Shown in pieces: positions 15,018-24,030 of a stretch of 37,157 nucleotides of DNA. The position numbers and the translations under genes are program-made. The stretch is from Oscillatoriales cyanobacterium PMM_0019 (lineage in GTDB: Bacteria > Cyanobacteriota > Cyanobacteriia > Cyanobacteriales > CASBRB01): the NCBI GenBank assembly GCA_949127975.1, contig CASBRB010000150.1, positions 1 through 37,157 on the forward strand, written 5' to 3'. Under the pieces are notes generated by a model, which was not told where the DNA came from, ran no database searches, and saw only the letters and a program-made list of their open reading frames with translations. Position 1 is the stretch's first letter. Each line of letters begins with the position of its first letter.

Positions 15018-16940
15018 ATGATAAAGAATTTTTCGGTAATTGTACCAGCTTATAATTGCGAAAATTTTATTACCAGAACACTGTCAAGTATAGAAGAAAG
15101 CATTCGGTTTTATTACGAAAAAGATAGCAATTCATCACCAGTCAAGGCAGAAGTAATTATTGTAAATGATGCTTCTACAGATCGGACAGTAGATGTAGTT
15201 AACGAGTTGGCTATATCCAAGCCACATTATAAGATTCTCAGTCATAAGAGTAATGGGGGTGCGGGAGCAGCTAGAAATACAGGAGTAAGGTTTGCTGAAG
15301 GAGCAGCGATATTTTTTTGTGATGGGGATGATTTGTTTTTACCAGAGCATATCTATGTATGCCTGTGGATTTTAAATCATTCTCTCCACCCTGAAATAAA
15401 GCCGCCGCTTCCCCCAACTCTTCCCCAAGCGCTGGCTGATTACCTCCAGTCAGTAAAATTACCCGATCGACCAGTTGATGCAGTAAAAACCAAACTAAAA
15501 ATTAAAGATACCATTCATCCTTATTGGAAAGAAAATATAGAATATAGTATACCTATAAATATTTGTATAAAAAAACAAAGTCACGAATTAATTGAAGGCT
15601 TTTCGGAAGATTATGCCAATCAAACATTAGGTGGTGAGGATATATTATATAGTCAGTGTATGCAGGTAATGTTAAATATTTTCAGAGTAGAATTAGAAAC
15701 AGTTGAATATGTAAGATATCCAGGTAATAGCTTCGATAAACAAATAAATAAATTTCAAAACGAACCTGGTAAGCATCAAGAAGATATATCACCTGAAAAC
15801 AAAAAGTTAATTGAGCTAAGAAATACAGTTTTAGAACAGAGGTTGTTTTACCTGCAAAATAAATTAATAATAACATCAAGGCAAGTTGCTCAGACCGTAA
15901 CCCAAGAGCCACCTGCCTCAATCATGCCAAATTCCAGTATTTCTGAAGCAATAGAGCTAGCGATCAAGTATCAGAAATCAGGGCGCTTAGTACAAGCCAA
16001 GCAATTATACCGCCAAATTTTATCGCAGTCACCAACTCAGGAGCAAATATTATATATACTTGGTGCGATCGCTCATTTAGGTGGTAGAATACCAGAAGCC
16101 GTTCTTTATTACAAACTAGCTCTTCAGATTAAGCCAGACTTTACAGAAGTCTACAAGCATTTAGGAATAGTTTTGCAGCGACAGGGTGAGGTTGCCGCAG
16201 CACAAGAATATTTGCAGATTGCTCTTGCTTTTGAGCCCAACTCATGGGAGGTTCACTATAACTTGGGCATGGCTCTACAACAGCTAGGACAACTAGAAGC
16301 GGCAATCGCCTCCTACCAACAGGCACTGGCATTAAACCCTAAGTGTGCAGAAATTTATCATCAACTGGGAAAAGCTTTCCAACAACTGAAAAACTTCTCC
16401 CAAGCAATAGTTTCCTACCAACAAGCTCTTGTACTCAAACCAGTAAAGGAAGAAGTTCACTTTAACCTAGGGCTACTCTGGGAACAGCTTGGGCAGCTAG
16501 AAACAGCTATCGGGTATTATCACCATGCTACCAAACTCAATCCTAAGTTTTTTGCTGCTTATATCCACTTGGGTAAGGCTTACTGGCAACTGCGGCAAAT
16601 TGAACCAGCGATGAGTTACTGGGAGAAAGCTTTTGCCATCAATCCCCAAACGACAGAATTTGAACAGATACGTCGCCTGATTGTTGAGCAGCAACCCGCA
16701 CATCCTCTACCCTGGTATCTTCTGGGTGTCACCGCCTTCAAGCGGGGAAATTATCAGCTAGCGACTGAGTACATCGGTAAAGCAATTGCTATTGAGCCTG
16801 CTAACGAAATGTTTTACAATAACTTAGGAGCAGTCCAACTGAAACAGGGGCATCTAGAGGCGGCAATGGCTTGTTATCAACAAGCTCTCTTAATCAACCC
16901 CAATTACCTGAAGTCAATTCTGGTGTCGGTAGTTGACTGA
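15018..16940 (+). CDS. Family 2 glycosyltransferase fused to TPR array
   Basis: A 640-residue fusion. Residues 1-130 form a GT-A domain: FSVIVPAYNCENFITRTLSS, EVIIVNDASTDRTVDVVNE, GGAGAARNTGVRFAEGAAIF and the metal-binding FFCDGDD. A middle region of about 170 residues is less conserved. From about residue 305 there are eight or nine TPR units (VHYNLGMALQQLGQLEAAIA, SYQQALALNPK and similar). Cyanobacteria often join glycosyltransferases to TPRs, presumably to recruit an acceptor or partner. The end NPNYLKSILVSVVD is abrupt for a TPR series and may reflect truncation by the repeat just downstream. The acceptor and sugar are unknown. The region is AT-richer than its neighbours, which may suggest transfer. 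Confidence 0.85.
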   Translation: MIKNFSVIVPAYNCENFITRTLSSIEESIRFYYEKDSNSSPVKAEVIIVNDASTDRTVDVVNELAISKPHYKILSHKSNGGAGAARNTGVRFAEGAAIFFCDGDDLFLPEHIYVCLWILNHSLHPEIKPPLPPTLPQALADYLQSVKLPDRPVDAVKTKLKIKDTIHPYWKENIEYSIPINICIKKQSHELIEGFSEDYANQTLGGEDILYSQCMQVMLNIFRVELETVEYVRYPGNSFDKQINKFQNEPGKHQEDISPENKKLIELRNTVLEQRLFYLQNKLIITSRQVAQTVTQEPPASIMPNSSISEAIELAIKYQKSGRLVQAKQLYRQILSQSPTQEQILYILGAIAHLGGRIPEAVLYYKLALQIKPDFTEVYKHLGIVLQRQGEVAAAQEYLQIALAFEPNSWEVHYNLGMALQQLGQLEAAIASYQQALALNPKCAEIYHQLGKAFQQLKNFSQAIVSYQQALVLKPVKEEVHFNLGLLWEQLGQLETAIGYYHHATKLNPKFFAAYIHLGKAYWQLRQIEPAMSYWEKAFAINPQTTEFEQIRRLIVEQQPAHPLPWYLLGVTAFKRGNYQLATEYIGKAIAIEPANEMFYNNLGAVQLKQGHLEAAMACYQQALLINPNYLKSILVSVVD

Positions 16941-16972
16941 ATAAATTTGTTAGACTGTAAGAATTCAGGAGT

Positions 16973-17036
16973 GTAGGGGCGGTGCCCCCGTGCCCGCCCG
17001 GATTGTAGGGGCGGTGCCCCCGTGCCCGCCCGGATT
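16973..17036 (+). repeat. 32-bp GC-rich unit in two tandem copies
   Basis: Two identical 32-bp units (16973-17004 and 17005-17036) begin GTAGGGGCGGTGCCCCCGTG and end CCCGGATT. The unit contains GGGGC/GCCCC, so each copy can form a hairpin. It resembles a common cyanobacterial dispersed repeat and differs from the MITE-like family elsewhere in the window. Confidence 0.9.
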
Positions 17037-17086
17037 CAGTAGTCAGTCAAATTCTGCAATCTGGTTCATTTTATTGAGTAGGGCAA

Positions 17087-17959
17087 ATGAAAAATTCAGA
17101 TTTATTAAAAGAAGTAGTTAATAATTTAGAGCAGGATCGAGAATCTTTACGGATTAAAAAGCTGATTGTTTGTGTATGCCAAGGAGTTTGGGAAAATGAT
17201 ACTAATAAACTTAGTAATTTAGACTTTCCAACTTGTATCGAAGAATTGCAAGCCAAAAATTCTACTTTAGAAGAGTTAAAAATTTCTCTATATAATGTTG
17301 TAAAAACTTTAAATAAGCCGCAGCAGTATGCAGCAATTGCTAAAACGATTTATAGCAATGTAGGCAGATTATATTCTAACGTTCCCAAATCTAATCAACC
17401 GCAAGAGCGATCGCAATTAAACAGTAACCCTGGTAATGACCCCACTGCTCCAGTTGAGTATGCTACACAAGGCTCGTTCAATTCCCAAAAACATCAGTCT
17501 ACTAGCCCAAATCGACGAGCATATGATAAATTTGATTTGCGGCTGGAAGTGATGAATTATACCAATCCACTCCGGGCTAAAATTCTTTTGTTTTCTACAC
17601 TCAATTACCCCTTTGATTTTAGTAATCAAGATTGGTCAAGTTTGAAGGCTCAAGAACTTGACGATTTGCTGAAAAAGCTGTTCCGTACCTGCAAAACTCT
17701 GACAGATTTAGAATCTCAGCTATATAATACTGCTAGTATACTTAACGACCCAGATGAAAATACTAAAGCGGCAAATGCCATTATTCAATCCCTGAAACCT
17801 TTTTATGTCACAGTTAAGGCAGATGGTAAACCAGGGCAAGCATTTGTGGGTAATGCTGATGAAGAGATGATTACAAGGGCGAATAATGCTGAAGGACTGA
17901 CACTGGATCGGGTTGGTGGTAAAAATGAAGATGATGATAATACCTGTCAGGTTTTGTGA
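17087..17959 (+). CDS. Duplicated-domain protein ending in CQVL, unknown function
   Basis: 290 residues, no signal peptide or membrane segment. Two helical domains of about 90 residues resemble each other. Domain 1 spans about residues 5-95 (RIKKLIVCVCQGVWENDTNK, LEELKISLYNVVKTLNKPQQ, TIYSNVGRLYS). Domain 2 spans about 145-235 (LRAKILLFSTLNYPFDFSNQ, LTDLESQLYNTASILNDPDE, NAIIQSLKPFY). A polar linker rich in Asn, Gln and Ser joins them. The acidic tail ends GGKNEDDDNTCQVL, which has the form of a CaaX box. The stop overlaps a possible GTG start of the pentapeptide gene, so the two are likely co-transcribed. I recall similar domains in other cyanobacteria but know no function. Confidence 0.75.
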   Translation: MKNSDLLKEVVNNLEQDRESLRIKKLIVCVCQGVWENDTNKLSNLDFPTCIEELQAKNSTLEELKISLYNVVKTLNKPQQYAAIAKTIYSNVGRLYSNVPKSNQPQERSQLNSNPGNDPTAPVEYATQGSFNSQKHQSTSPNRRAYDKFDLRLEVMNYTNPLRAKILLFSTLNYPFDFSNQDWSSLKAQELDDLLKKLFRTCKTLTDLESQLYNTASILNDPDENTKAANAIIQSLKPFYVTVKADGKPGQAFVGNADEEMITRANNAEGLTLDRVGGKNEDDDNTCQVL

Positions 17960-18027
17960 TTCTAGATCGCATAATTATAAAGCGTCAGAGATTCAAGAGA
18001 ATTATAGAAGAATTTCAGGTTAAATAT

Positions 18028-19020
18028 ATGGATGCTAATGAACTTCTGGGGCGATATGCAGCAGGAAAAAAAGAGTTTACTGGCGTAAACTTGGGTCTCG
18101 CCAACCTGTTTGGTGCCGATTTGATTGGTGTCGTTCTCATTGAGGCAGATCTGCATGGTGCAAATTTGGTTTTTGCATACCTAAATCGGGCGAAGCTGTT
18201 TAAAGCCAATCTGACGAGTGCTAAGCTGAGTGGTATCAACTTGTCGCAAGCAGATTTACGGGATGCTAAACTGCATGATGCAGATTTGCATGGGGCAATG
18301 CTCCAGGGGGCAGACTTACAGGGAGCAGACATAAGTTTGGCAAATCTGCTGGATGCTAACTTAATGTCCGCAGTTCTGCGTAACGTTAACCTTAATGGTG
18401 CTAATCTGACTGGTGCATGTCTTCGCGGTGCTAACCTTCGTGAGGAGAAAAGAGTTTACAATTCAACTTTGCGTGGTGCCAAAATGCGTAAAGCCGATCT
18501 ACGTGGTGCAAATTTTGCTGGTGCCGATCTGTCTAAAGCTGACTTGAGGGGTGCCAACTTGAATCAAGCCAATCTGCGTGGTGCAGACCTAAGTGGCTCT
18601 AACTTGAGTGGTGCTAACTTGAGTGGTGTACTGTTGAGTGATGCCAACCTGAATGATGTTTTTCTGTGTGATGCTAATCTCAATAATGCCAAGCTAGAGC
18701 GGGTATTACTGGTAGGTGCCGATCTGACTGGTGTCAACCTGGAAGGCGCACTAATGTCCGATACTAAGCTAAATCAGGCTAAACTGATTAAGGCTAACTT
18801 GAGATCTGCCAGACTCAATCGGGCCGATCTCAGTCGAGCAAACCTACGTGAATGTGATTTGAGTGAGGCGGACTTGGTTGATGCTTACCTTGCTAGGGCA
18901 GACCTAGGAGGTGCTAATTTAACTAATGCTAACCTGATTAGGGCTGAACTCAGTAGTGCTAATCTGCTTGGTGCCAATATGAGTGGGGCAACCATGCCCG
19001 ACGGCAGAGTTGTCTCTTAA
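18028..19020 (+). CDS. Pentapeptide-repeat protein
   Basis: About 330 residues, nearly all A(D/N)LXX pentapeptides (such as ADLHGANLVFAYLNRAKLFK and GADLSGSNLSGANLSGVLLS), which fold as a right-handed quadrilateral beta-helix. The short N-terminal part MDANELLGRYAAGKKEF is a common cap in cyanobacterial members. A GTG at 17956, overlapping the stop of the upstream gene, would add 24 basic residues. The ATG at 18028 gives the familiar MDANELL start and is preferred. It ends 4 bp into the convergent hemD gene. No signal peptide is present, so the protein is cytoplasmic; its role is unknown. Confidence 0.88.
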   Translation: MDANELLGRYAAGKKEFTGVNLGLANLFGADLIGVVLIEADLHGANLVFAYLNRAKLFKANLTSAKLSGINLSQADLRDAKLHDADLHGAMLQGADLQGADISLANLLDANLMSAVLRNVNLNGANLTGACLRGANLREEKRVYNSTLRGAKMRKADLRGANFAGADLSKADLRGANLNQANLRGADLSGSNLSGANLSGVLLSDANLNDVFLCDANLNNAKLERVLLVGADLTGVNLEGALMSDTKLNQAKLIKANLRSARLNRADLSRANLRECDLSEADLVDAYLARADLGGANLTNANLIRAELSSANLLGANMSGATMPDGRVVS

Positions 19021-19838
19021 GCCTCACCATTGCCAGGAAATATTAGGGCGTGAAATAATCCTTGTAAGGTATATTCCTTAGCTTCCACATCCACACGCCC
19101 CAGCAGTCTGTGACAGGTTTCGGATGTTTGAGGGCCGATAGAAGCAATGCAGACACCATCTAAAGACACCCCGCCTGCGTGTTCTAACAGTTGACAAAAA
19201 TTCTTAACTGTTTTAGAACTAGCAAAGGTAATCACATCTACTTTTTTGTTCTGTAGAGCCTCTAAAGGTGAAATGCCGTTGACTGAGGGTATCCGCAACA
19301 CACTTATATCTGGACAACGGGACTCATAAGCCGCCACCTCTGTGACTTCTGCTCCCTTAGCGGTTAATTCCTTTACCAAAACTTCTCGCCCTCCAGTTTC
19401 TACTCTAGGAAAGAGAATCTTTTTACCTACAGGTGGCTCTGGGAAATTTTTAACTAGAGAATCTGCTACAAAGTCCGGCGGGATAAAGTTAGGCTGTAAC
19501 CCTCGCTGTTTCAAGCTGGTAGCTGTTTTTTTACCAACAAGGGCAATTTTTAGATTGGCTAAAGCACTGATATCCTTACCCTGTGCTTCTAGCCTGTCAA
19601 AGAAATAGTCACTGCCATTAGTAGAAGTGAGAATCAACCAGTCGAAGTTTTCTAAGTGAGCGATCGCCTCATCAAGCTGTTCCCAACTTGAAGGAGGACC
19701 AATTTCTAAGGTAGGCATTTCTATTACCGTCGCACCCTGTTGCTGGAGGAGATGGCTAAATTCACTTGACTGCCCAGCAGCGCGTGTTACCAGAATAGTT
19801 TTACCTGCAAGTGGGTGATAATTTAGGGGTGAGGGCAT
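19017..19838 (-). CDS. hemD: Uroporphyrinogen-III synthase
   Basis: HemD cyclises hydroxymethylbilane with inversion of ring D to give uroporphyrinogen III. The 273-residue product has the two-lobed fold typical of the family: GKTILVTRAAGQSSEFSHLL at the N-terminus, NFDWLILTSTNGSDYFFDRL near residue 65, LFPRVETGGREVLVKEL in the middle, and VDVITFASSKTVKNFCQLL and CIASIGPQTSETCHRLLG near the end. The family is poorly conserved, but these blocks are characteristic. The gene is divergent from pyrF-pyrE (42 bp between starts). cobA, which uses its product, lies 2.2 kb downstream in plus coordinates. Confidence 0.93.
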   Translation of the reverse strand: MPSPLNYHPLAGKTILVTRAAGQSSEFSHLLQQQGATVIEMPTLEIGPPSSWEQLDEAIAHLENFDWLILTSTNGSDYFFDRLEAQGKDISALANLKIALVGKKTATSLKQRGLQPNFIPPDFVADSLVKNFPEPPVGKKILFPRVETGGREVLVKELTAKGAEVTEVAAYESRCPDISVLRIPSVNGISPLEALQNKKVDVITFASSKTVKNFCQLLEHAGGVSLDGVCIASIGPQTSETCHRLLGRVDVEAKEYTLQGLFHALIFPGNGEA

Positions 19839-19880
19839 GGTTAATTTTAAGGCCGCGATCGGAACTATGAGGAACTAGCA

Positions 19881-21353
19881 ATGAACGGCTCGGAAAAGTT
19901 GGAGATGGCGTTCGCGGAGCGACTCAGCAGGAGCATCAGTGAAAACCAGAGCCTCTTGGTTGTGGGACTCGATCCCAATCCAGAGATGATGCCTCTGCGG
20001 TATGGCAATCCGGAAGACACAGATAGCCTGATTAGTAGCTTGTTCCAATGGCTGCAATTCGTCATTAACCAGACTGCTGACTTGGTTTGTGCTTACAAAC
20101 CTACCCTCGGCTTCTATGAAGCGTTAGGTGCGCCTGGACTAGAACTGCTTGAGCAGGTATTACAAGCTATTTCGCCAAACATTCCAGTTATCCTGGATGT
20201 CAAACACGGCGATCTTAATACCAGTTCGCTCTTTGCCAGGATGGCGTTTGAACGGTGGCAGGTGGATGCCATCACCCTTAGTCCCTATGCTGGACAAGAC
20301 CAAATTGCTCCCTTTTTGGTTTATCCTGGCAAAGCAGTATTTGTATTGTGCTGTACATCGAATCCTTCCGCGATCGCACTCCAAGCCTATCCTACTCCAG
20401 AATCACCACTTTACTTACAAGTGGTGAAAGAAGCGCAAACCTGGGGTACACAGGAGCAACTGGGATTAGAGGTAGGGACTACAAATCCAGAGGTGTTGAG
20501 GAGGATAAGGGCTCAAGCGCCAGAGCGGATTATTCTGGCTCGCAGTATTTGGCAGGGAAACACCGATCTAACCCAAATCCTAACAGCAGGCTTAAATAGT
20601 GGTGGCGACGGGCTACTCATCCCCATTCCCCAAGACATGCTCGGAAACGAATCCCTAGGTGAACAAGTTCGATCGTTGCGAGAACAAGTGAATCAGGTAA
20701 GAAACCAAGTTATCATTGAAGGGGCTAGCTGCGAACTGTGGCTATCTAATGTCTGCACGCTGAATCCTCACCCTCACTTAGATTTAATTCTGCAACTTTA
20801 CGACATCGGCTGCATTTTATTTGGCAATTTTGTTCAGGCATCAGGAGCCACTTTTCCCTATTACATCGACCTCCGAAAAATCATCTCTAATCCCCAAATT
20901 TTCCATCAACTTCTAAATGCCTATGCCGAGATTTTGAAAGTCCTCAGCTTCGATCGAATTGCAGGAATTCCCTATGGCTCGTTACCCACAGCCACTGGGC
21001 TAGCTCTACACCTCAATTACCCAATGATTTTTCCCCGTAAAGAAGTCAAGGCACACGGAACCCGTCGGCTCGTTGAGGGGAACTTCCATCCAGGTGAAAC
21101 AGTGGTGGTGGTTGATGATATTCTTATAAGTGGCAACAGTGCAATGGAAGGAGCAGCTAAACTCCAGTCGGTAGGCTTAAAGGTTGAAGATATTGTAGTA
21201 TTTTTAGACCATGAGCAGGGGGTTAAGGACCGACTTCGAGAAAACGGCTATCGAGCGCATTCAGTTTTGACGATCTCCGAGGTGGTAGAAACCCTGTACC
21301 AAGCAGGTCGGATCGATGAAGGACAATTTAATATTATAGCGCAAGTTCATTAA
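19881..21353 (+). CDS. pyrF-pyrE: Bifunctional OMP decarboxylase / orotate phosphoribosyltransferase
   Basis: A 490-residue fusion of the last two enzymes of UMP synthesis. The N-terminal half is a type 2 orotidine-5'-phosphate decarboxylase: LLVVGLDPNPEMMPLRYGNP, VCAYKPTLGFYEALG, IPVILDVKHGDLNTSSLFA (the DxKxxD-type catalytic region) and ILARSIWQGNTDL. The C-terminal half, from about residue 285, is PyrE: IGCILFGNFVQASGATFPYYIDLR, IAGIPYGSLPTATGLALHLN, and the PRPP motif VVVVDDILISGNSAMEGA. The OMP decarboxylase-first order is the known cyanobacterial form and the reverse of animal UMPS. Internal frames on both strands are shadows of this gene. Confidence 0.96.
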   Translation: MNGSEKLEMAFAERLSRSISENQSLLVVGLDPNPEMMPLRYGNPEDTDSLISSLFQWLQFVINQTADLVCAYKPTLGFYEALGAPGLELLEQVLQAISPNIPVILDVKHGDLNTSSLFARMAFERWQVDAITLSPYAGQDQIAPFLVYPGKAVFVLCCTSNPSAIALQAYPTPESPLYLQVVKEAQTWGTQEQLGLEVGTTNPEVLRRIRAQAPERIILARSIWQGNTDLTQILTAGLNSGGDGLLIPIPQDMLGNESLGEQVRSLREQVNQVRNQVIIEGASCELWLSNVCTLNPHPHLDLILQLYDIGCILFGNFVQASGATFPYYIDLRKIISNPQIFHQLLNAYAEILKVLSFDRIAGIPYGSLPTATGLALHLNYPMIFPRKEVKAHGTRRLVEGNFHPGETVVVVDDILISGNSAMEGAAKLQSVGLKVEDIVVFLDHEQGVKDRLRENGYRAHSVLTISEVVETLYQAGRIDEGQFNIIAQVH

Positions 21354-21583
21354 ATTGGGAGCAACCCGATGTATGCAGATATAGGTTTAAAATAAGTATT
21401 CTCAACAGCGATGTAGTACAAAAGCAGGCGATCGCTGATCTAACATTAGCTGAAGCAAAAACTTGTGTAAACATAACTTTTTGGTGATTTAGCTTCATCC
21501 AATAGAGGGACGCAATCTGGATTTTAAATTTGCTCTCATAGAAGAGACGGTAGATTGTTGCAGCATCAACAGGAGGGATTGAG

Positions 21584-21820
21584 GTGAGGGAGAGTCAAAT
21601 TACTACGGAGCATCCTATTCGGCGGGGTTTCGGCGGAAAATATTTGTTGACCACTTTTATCGCTGGGCTGATTCTTGGTATAGCTGGTGGTGCATTTGTG
21701 GGGTGGTTTGCTCATCGGTTTTACTACCAACAGCGTTTAGGTCAAGTTCTGCTTTGCCAACAAAATCATGCGGGGTTACCAGAAGTTCAGATGAAGACTA
21801 TATGCGGTTCTGCTTTTTAA
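21584..21820 (+). CDS. Small single-pass membrane protein
   Basis: 78 residues. The start is GTG at 21584, with GGAGG about 8 bases upstream. A polar N-terminus of about 20 residues leads to one membrane helix (LLTTFIAGLILGIAGGAFVG, about residues 21-43) rich in small residues of the GxxxG kind. A cytoplasmic or lumenal tail (QQRLGQVLLCQQNHAGLPEV) contains two Cys, at CQQ and ICG. No family is recognised with confidence. The gap before it (21354-21583) has a GCGATCGC motif and nothing else that I can name. Confidence 0.65.
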   Translation: MRESQITTEHPIRRGFGGKYLLTTFIAGLILGIAGGAFVGWFAHRFYYQQRLGQVLLCQQNHAGLPEVQMKTICGSAF

Positions 21821-21862
21821 AGCTTTTTTAAAATAACTAAGTTTCAGGCGATTGCCATTGAG

Positions 21863-21997
21863 ATGAAGGTGCGATCGCCAGAGACTTTGTTGAGGATGAA
21901 TCTGTCAGAGCTATCTAGTAGAGACTATCCGAAGGCTACCAGCCGTCTGCAGGACAGTTTGATGAGTCTTAATTTCAAGGATTTGGGGTGTCAGTAA
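21863..21997 (+). CDS. Possible 44-residue protein or gene fragment
   Basis: An ATG frame gives MKVRSPETLLRMNLSELSSR and DYPKATSRLQDSLMSLNFKD, ending LGCQ. It is in the same frame as the 78-residue gene upstream, and the frame is open from the stop at 21820, so it could be a read-through tail or the C-terminal remnant of a lost gene. The composition is protein-like but no family is recognised. Confidence 0.3.
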   Translation: MKVRSPETLLRMNLSELSSRDYPKATSRLQDSLMSLNFKDLGCQ

Positions 21998-21999
21998 AT

Positions 22000-22734
22000 T
22001 TACGTGTAGCCAAACCTCCGTGCGTCAGGCGTTTTAACTACTTCTCCAATCACAATCACTACTGGTGAGAGTGATACGCCTGCTGTTTGCTCAACTATAT
22101 TTCCTAACTCTGCTTTCCAAACCTGTTGTTGAGGGTATCCCGCCCAACGGATGACAGCTATAGGTGTTTGGAGCGATCGCCCGTGTCGCTGCAATTGGGA
22201 TATAATTTCTCTAAGTTGACTCCCACCCATCAAAATTACTAGGGTATCTATCCGCGCTAGTGCCTCCCAATCAAGGGCATCTGGCTCATGGGCAGTAACA
22301 ACTGCAAAACATCGACTGAGTACGGGATCTGTCAGGGGAATTCCTGCAAACATTGGAGCTGCTAGGGCTGATGAAATTCCTGGAACTACCTCATAATCAC
22401 AATTGGCAGCTATCAATGCCTGAATTTCTGAGGTAGTGCGACCAAAAATAAAGGGATCTCCACTTTTTAGCCGCACTACCTGCAAGCCTTTATTACATTG
22501 CTCAACTAACAGGCGGTTAATTTCTGCTTGCGGTGTCGAAGGTTGTCCACCTCTTTTGCCGACATCAAACTTGAGGCACTCTGGTGGCACTAGCTGTAAT
22601 AACTGGGCATCCACCAAAGCATCGTATACTAATACCTCTGCTTGAGCTAATAACTGTTGAGCCCTCACAGTTAAGTAAGCGACATCCCCAGGTCCAGCAC
22701 CGACAATATAAACTTTACCGCTTGGCTTGGGCAT
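22000..22734 (-). CDS. cobA: Uroporphyrinogen-III C-methyltransferase
   Basis: CobA (SUMT) methylates uroporphyrinogen III at C2 and C7 with SAM to give precorrin-2, the branch point to siroheme and cobalamin. Landmarks of the tetrapyrrole methylase fold are KVYIVGAGPGDVAYLTVRAQ at the N-terminus, VGKRGGQPSTPQAEINRLLV, VVRLKSGDPFIFGRTTSEI and VVPGISSALAAPMFAGIPLT. The C-terminus has VILMGGSQLREIISQLQRHG and SPVVIVIGEVV. The single-domain length (about 244 residues) shows no CysG fusion. GTG at 22755 is in frame, but ATG at 22734 starts directly at the conserved region and is preferred. Confidence 0.94.
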   Translation of the reverse strand: MPKPSGKVYIVGAGPGDVAYLTVRAQQLLAQAEVLVYDALVDAQLLQLVPPECLKFDVGKRGGQPSTPQAEINRLLVEQCNKGLQVVRLKSGDPFIFGRTTSEIQALIAANCDYEVVPGISSALAAPMFAGIPLTDPVLSRCFAVVTAHEPDALDWEALARIDTLVILMGGSQLREIISQLQRHGRSLQTPIAVIRWAGYPQQQVWKAELGNIVEQTAGVSLSPVVIVIGEVVKTPDARRFGYT

Positions 22735-23008
22735 TTTCACAAGCTTGTTTGACACTGTTCTAAAGGTTTACTATCAATTTGTGATAGTTCAACTTGCTGC
22801 AATAGAGATTTCCAATCAGAAAGCAAGGCTGCAAAGTACTAAACACATACTTGTAAAAATTTTCTTTAAAGCTGTAGAACTACCTGGCATATTTAAGGAC
22901 TCCTCTTATTACTATTAGGACTTACCTTGCTACGAAAAAGAGTGATTTTAGGACTATTGGTAATTAGCAGCGATAAAAAAACTGTGTCAGCCCATCACCA
23001 GCCATGTT

Positions 23009-23962
23009 TTAAGCAAGAAGACAGGCGGCTGGGAAAATCAGGTATTCCAGGAAGAAGAGTTTCCAGATAAATTGGTAAAAGCGTGCGATCGCACTTTTAT
23101 CCTGTAAATCTACCCTCATACTCCGCCACCACATCAAGCCCAGTGCCACTAGATGAGTGATAACCAGAAATAAGTGGTTTACCTGTGGTAGCCACAGAAA
23201 ACCAGCGACAACCATCCCCAGATAACAGACGGTTAACACCCAACGCGCCAGATTAAAAACTGCTGGTGTCCCCAGTCGGATAGTGAAGGTAGTTATATTA
23301 TACAGGCGATCGCCCTCAATGTCGGGGATATCTTTAAAAATGGCGATCGCAAAAGTAAACACTATAACAAACAGAGTCAGAGCCCAAACCACAGAGGGAA
23401 TGGTGGGTAGGGCTTTTGCACCAGCCACCCAGTTGAAGTGCAAAAACAAACCTAAATTGACAATAGCTCCCCGCACCGAGAAAATGCAAAGCGCCGCCCA
23501 AAACGGGAACCGCTTTAAGCGGATAGGCGGCAAGGAATAAACCGTGCCAATTGCTAAACTGATCCCAACCATTGCTAGCAAAAACGGTCCCATTAACCAA
23601 GCCAACAGCAGAGCCAAGATACCTGTAACAGCGACAATTAGCTGCCCTTGCCGTTGAGAGAACTCCCCGGCGGCTATAGGAAGATGGGGTTTATTAACGC
23701 GATCGATTTCCACATCTTCCAGTTGATTTAGCCCCACAATGTAGACATTCCCACACAAACAAGCAATCCAAGCACCTAACACTTGGCTTACTTGGGAGAT
23801 GTTAAAGCCAGTGAAACTTACAGCTAAGGCTATAAAATACAAACCTACCACACTTAGACTGGTGCCAACAATAGTATGGGGGCGAGAAAACTTCCAAAAG
23901 GCATATAACCAATTATGCTGCTGAACTGGGTTAGCTTGAGATGAAGGAGCAAGGGATGGCAT
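23009..23962 (-). CDS. hpt: Homogentisate phytyltransferase
   Basis: This UbiA-type membrane prenyltransferase joins homogentisate to phytyl diphosphate, giving 2-methyl-6-phytyl-benzoquinol, the committed step of tocopherol synthesis. The N-terminal motif AFWKFSRPHTIVGTSLSVVG is typical of plant VTE2 and cyanobacterial HPT. The first Asp-rich motif is NQLEDVEIDRVNKPHLPIAA and the second is KDIPDIEGDRLYNI. About eight or nine membrane helices follow. A TTG start at 24019 would add 19 residues and would begin next to a repeat; ATG at 23962 (MPSLAPSSQANPV) is preferred. The gene follows the tocopherol methyltransferase on the same strand, which supports the pathway assignment. Confidence 0.93.
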   Translation of the reverse strand: MPSLAPSSQANPVQQHNWLYAFWKFSRPHTIVGTSLSVVGLYFIALAVSFTGFNISQVSQVLGAWIACLCGNVYIVGLNQLEDVEIDRVNKPHLPIAAGEFSQRQGQLIVAVTGILALLLAWLMGPFLLAMVGISLAIGTVYSLPPIRLKRFPFWAALCIFSVRGAIVNLGLFLHFNWVAGAKALPTIPSVVWALTLFVIVFTFAIAIFKDIPDIEGDRLYNITTFTIRLGTPAVFNLARWVLTVCYLGMVVAGFLWLPQVNHLFLVITHLVALGLMWWRSMRVDLQDKSAIARFYQFIWKLFFLEYLIFPAACLLA

Positions 23963-24030
23963 TTCAGTTGATACTAAACTCACATCAGAATTATTCCATA
24001 CTTCGGCGTAAGCGCTCAACTCGCAGCTAC

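Noticed and set aside
20149-20599. Extra small frames inside pyrF-pyrE on both strands
   Set aside because: They are out-of-frame shadows of a well conserved coding region.
22756-23008. Cobalamin or other riboswitch upstream of cobA
   Set aside because: No recognisable conserved riboswitch box was seen in the 250-bp gap.
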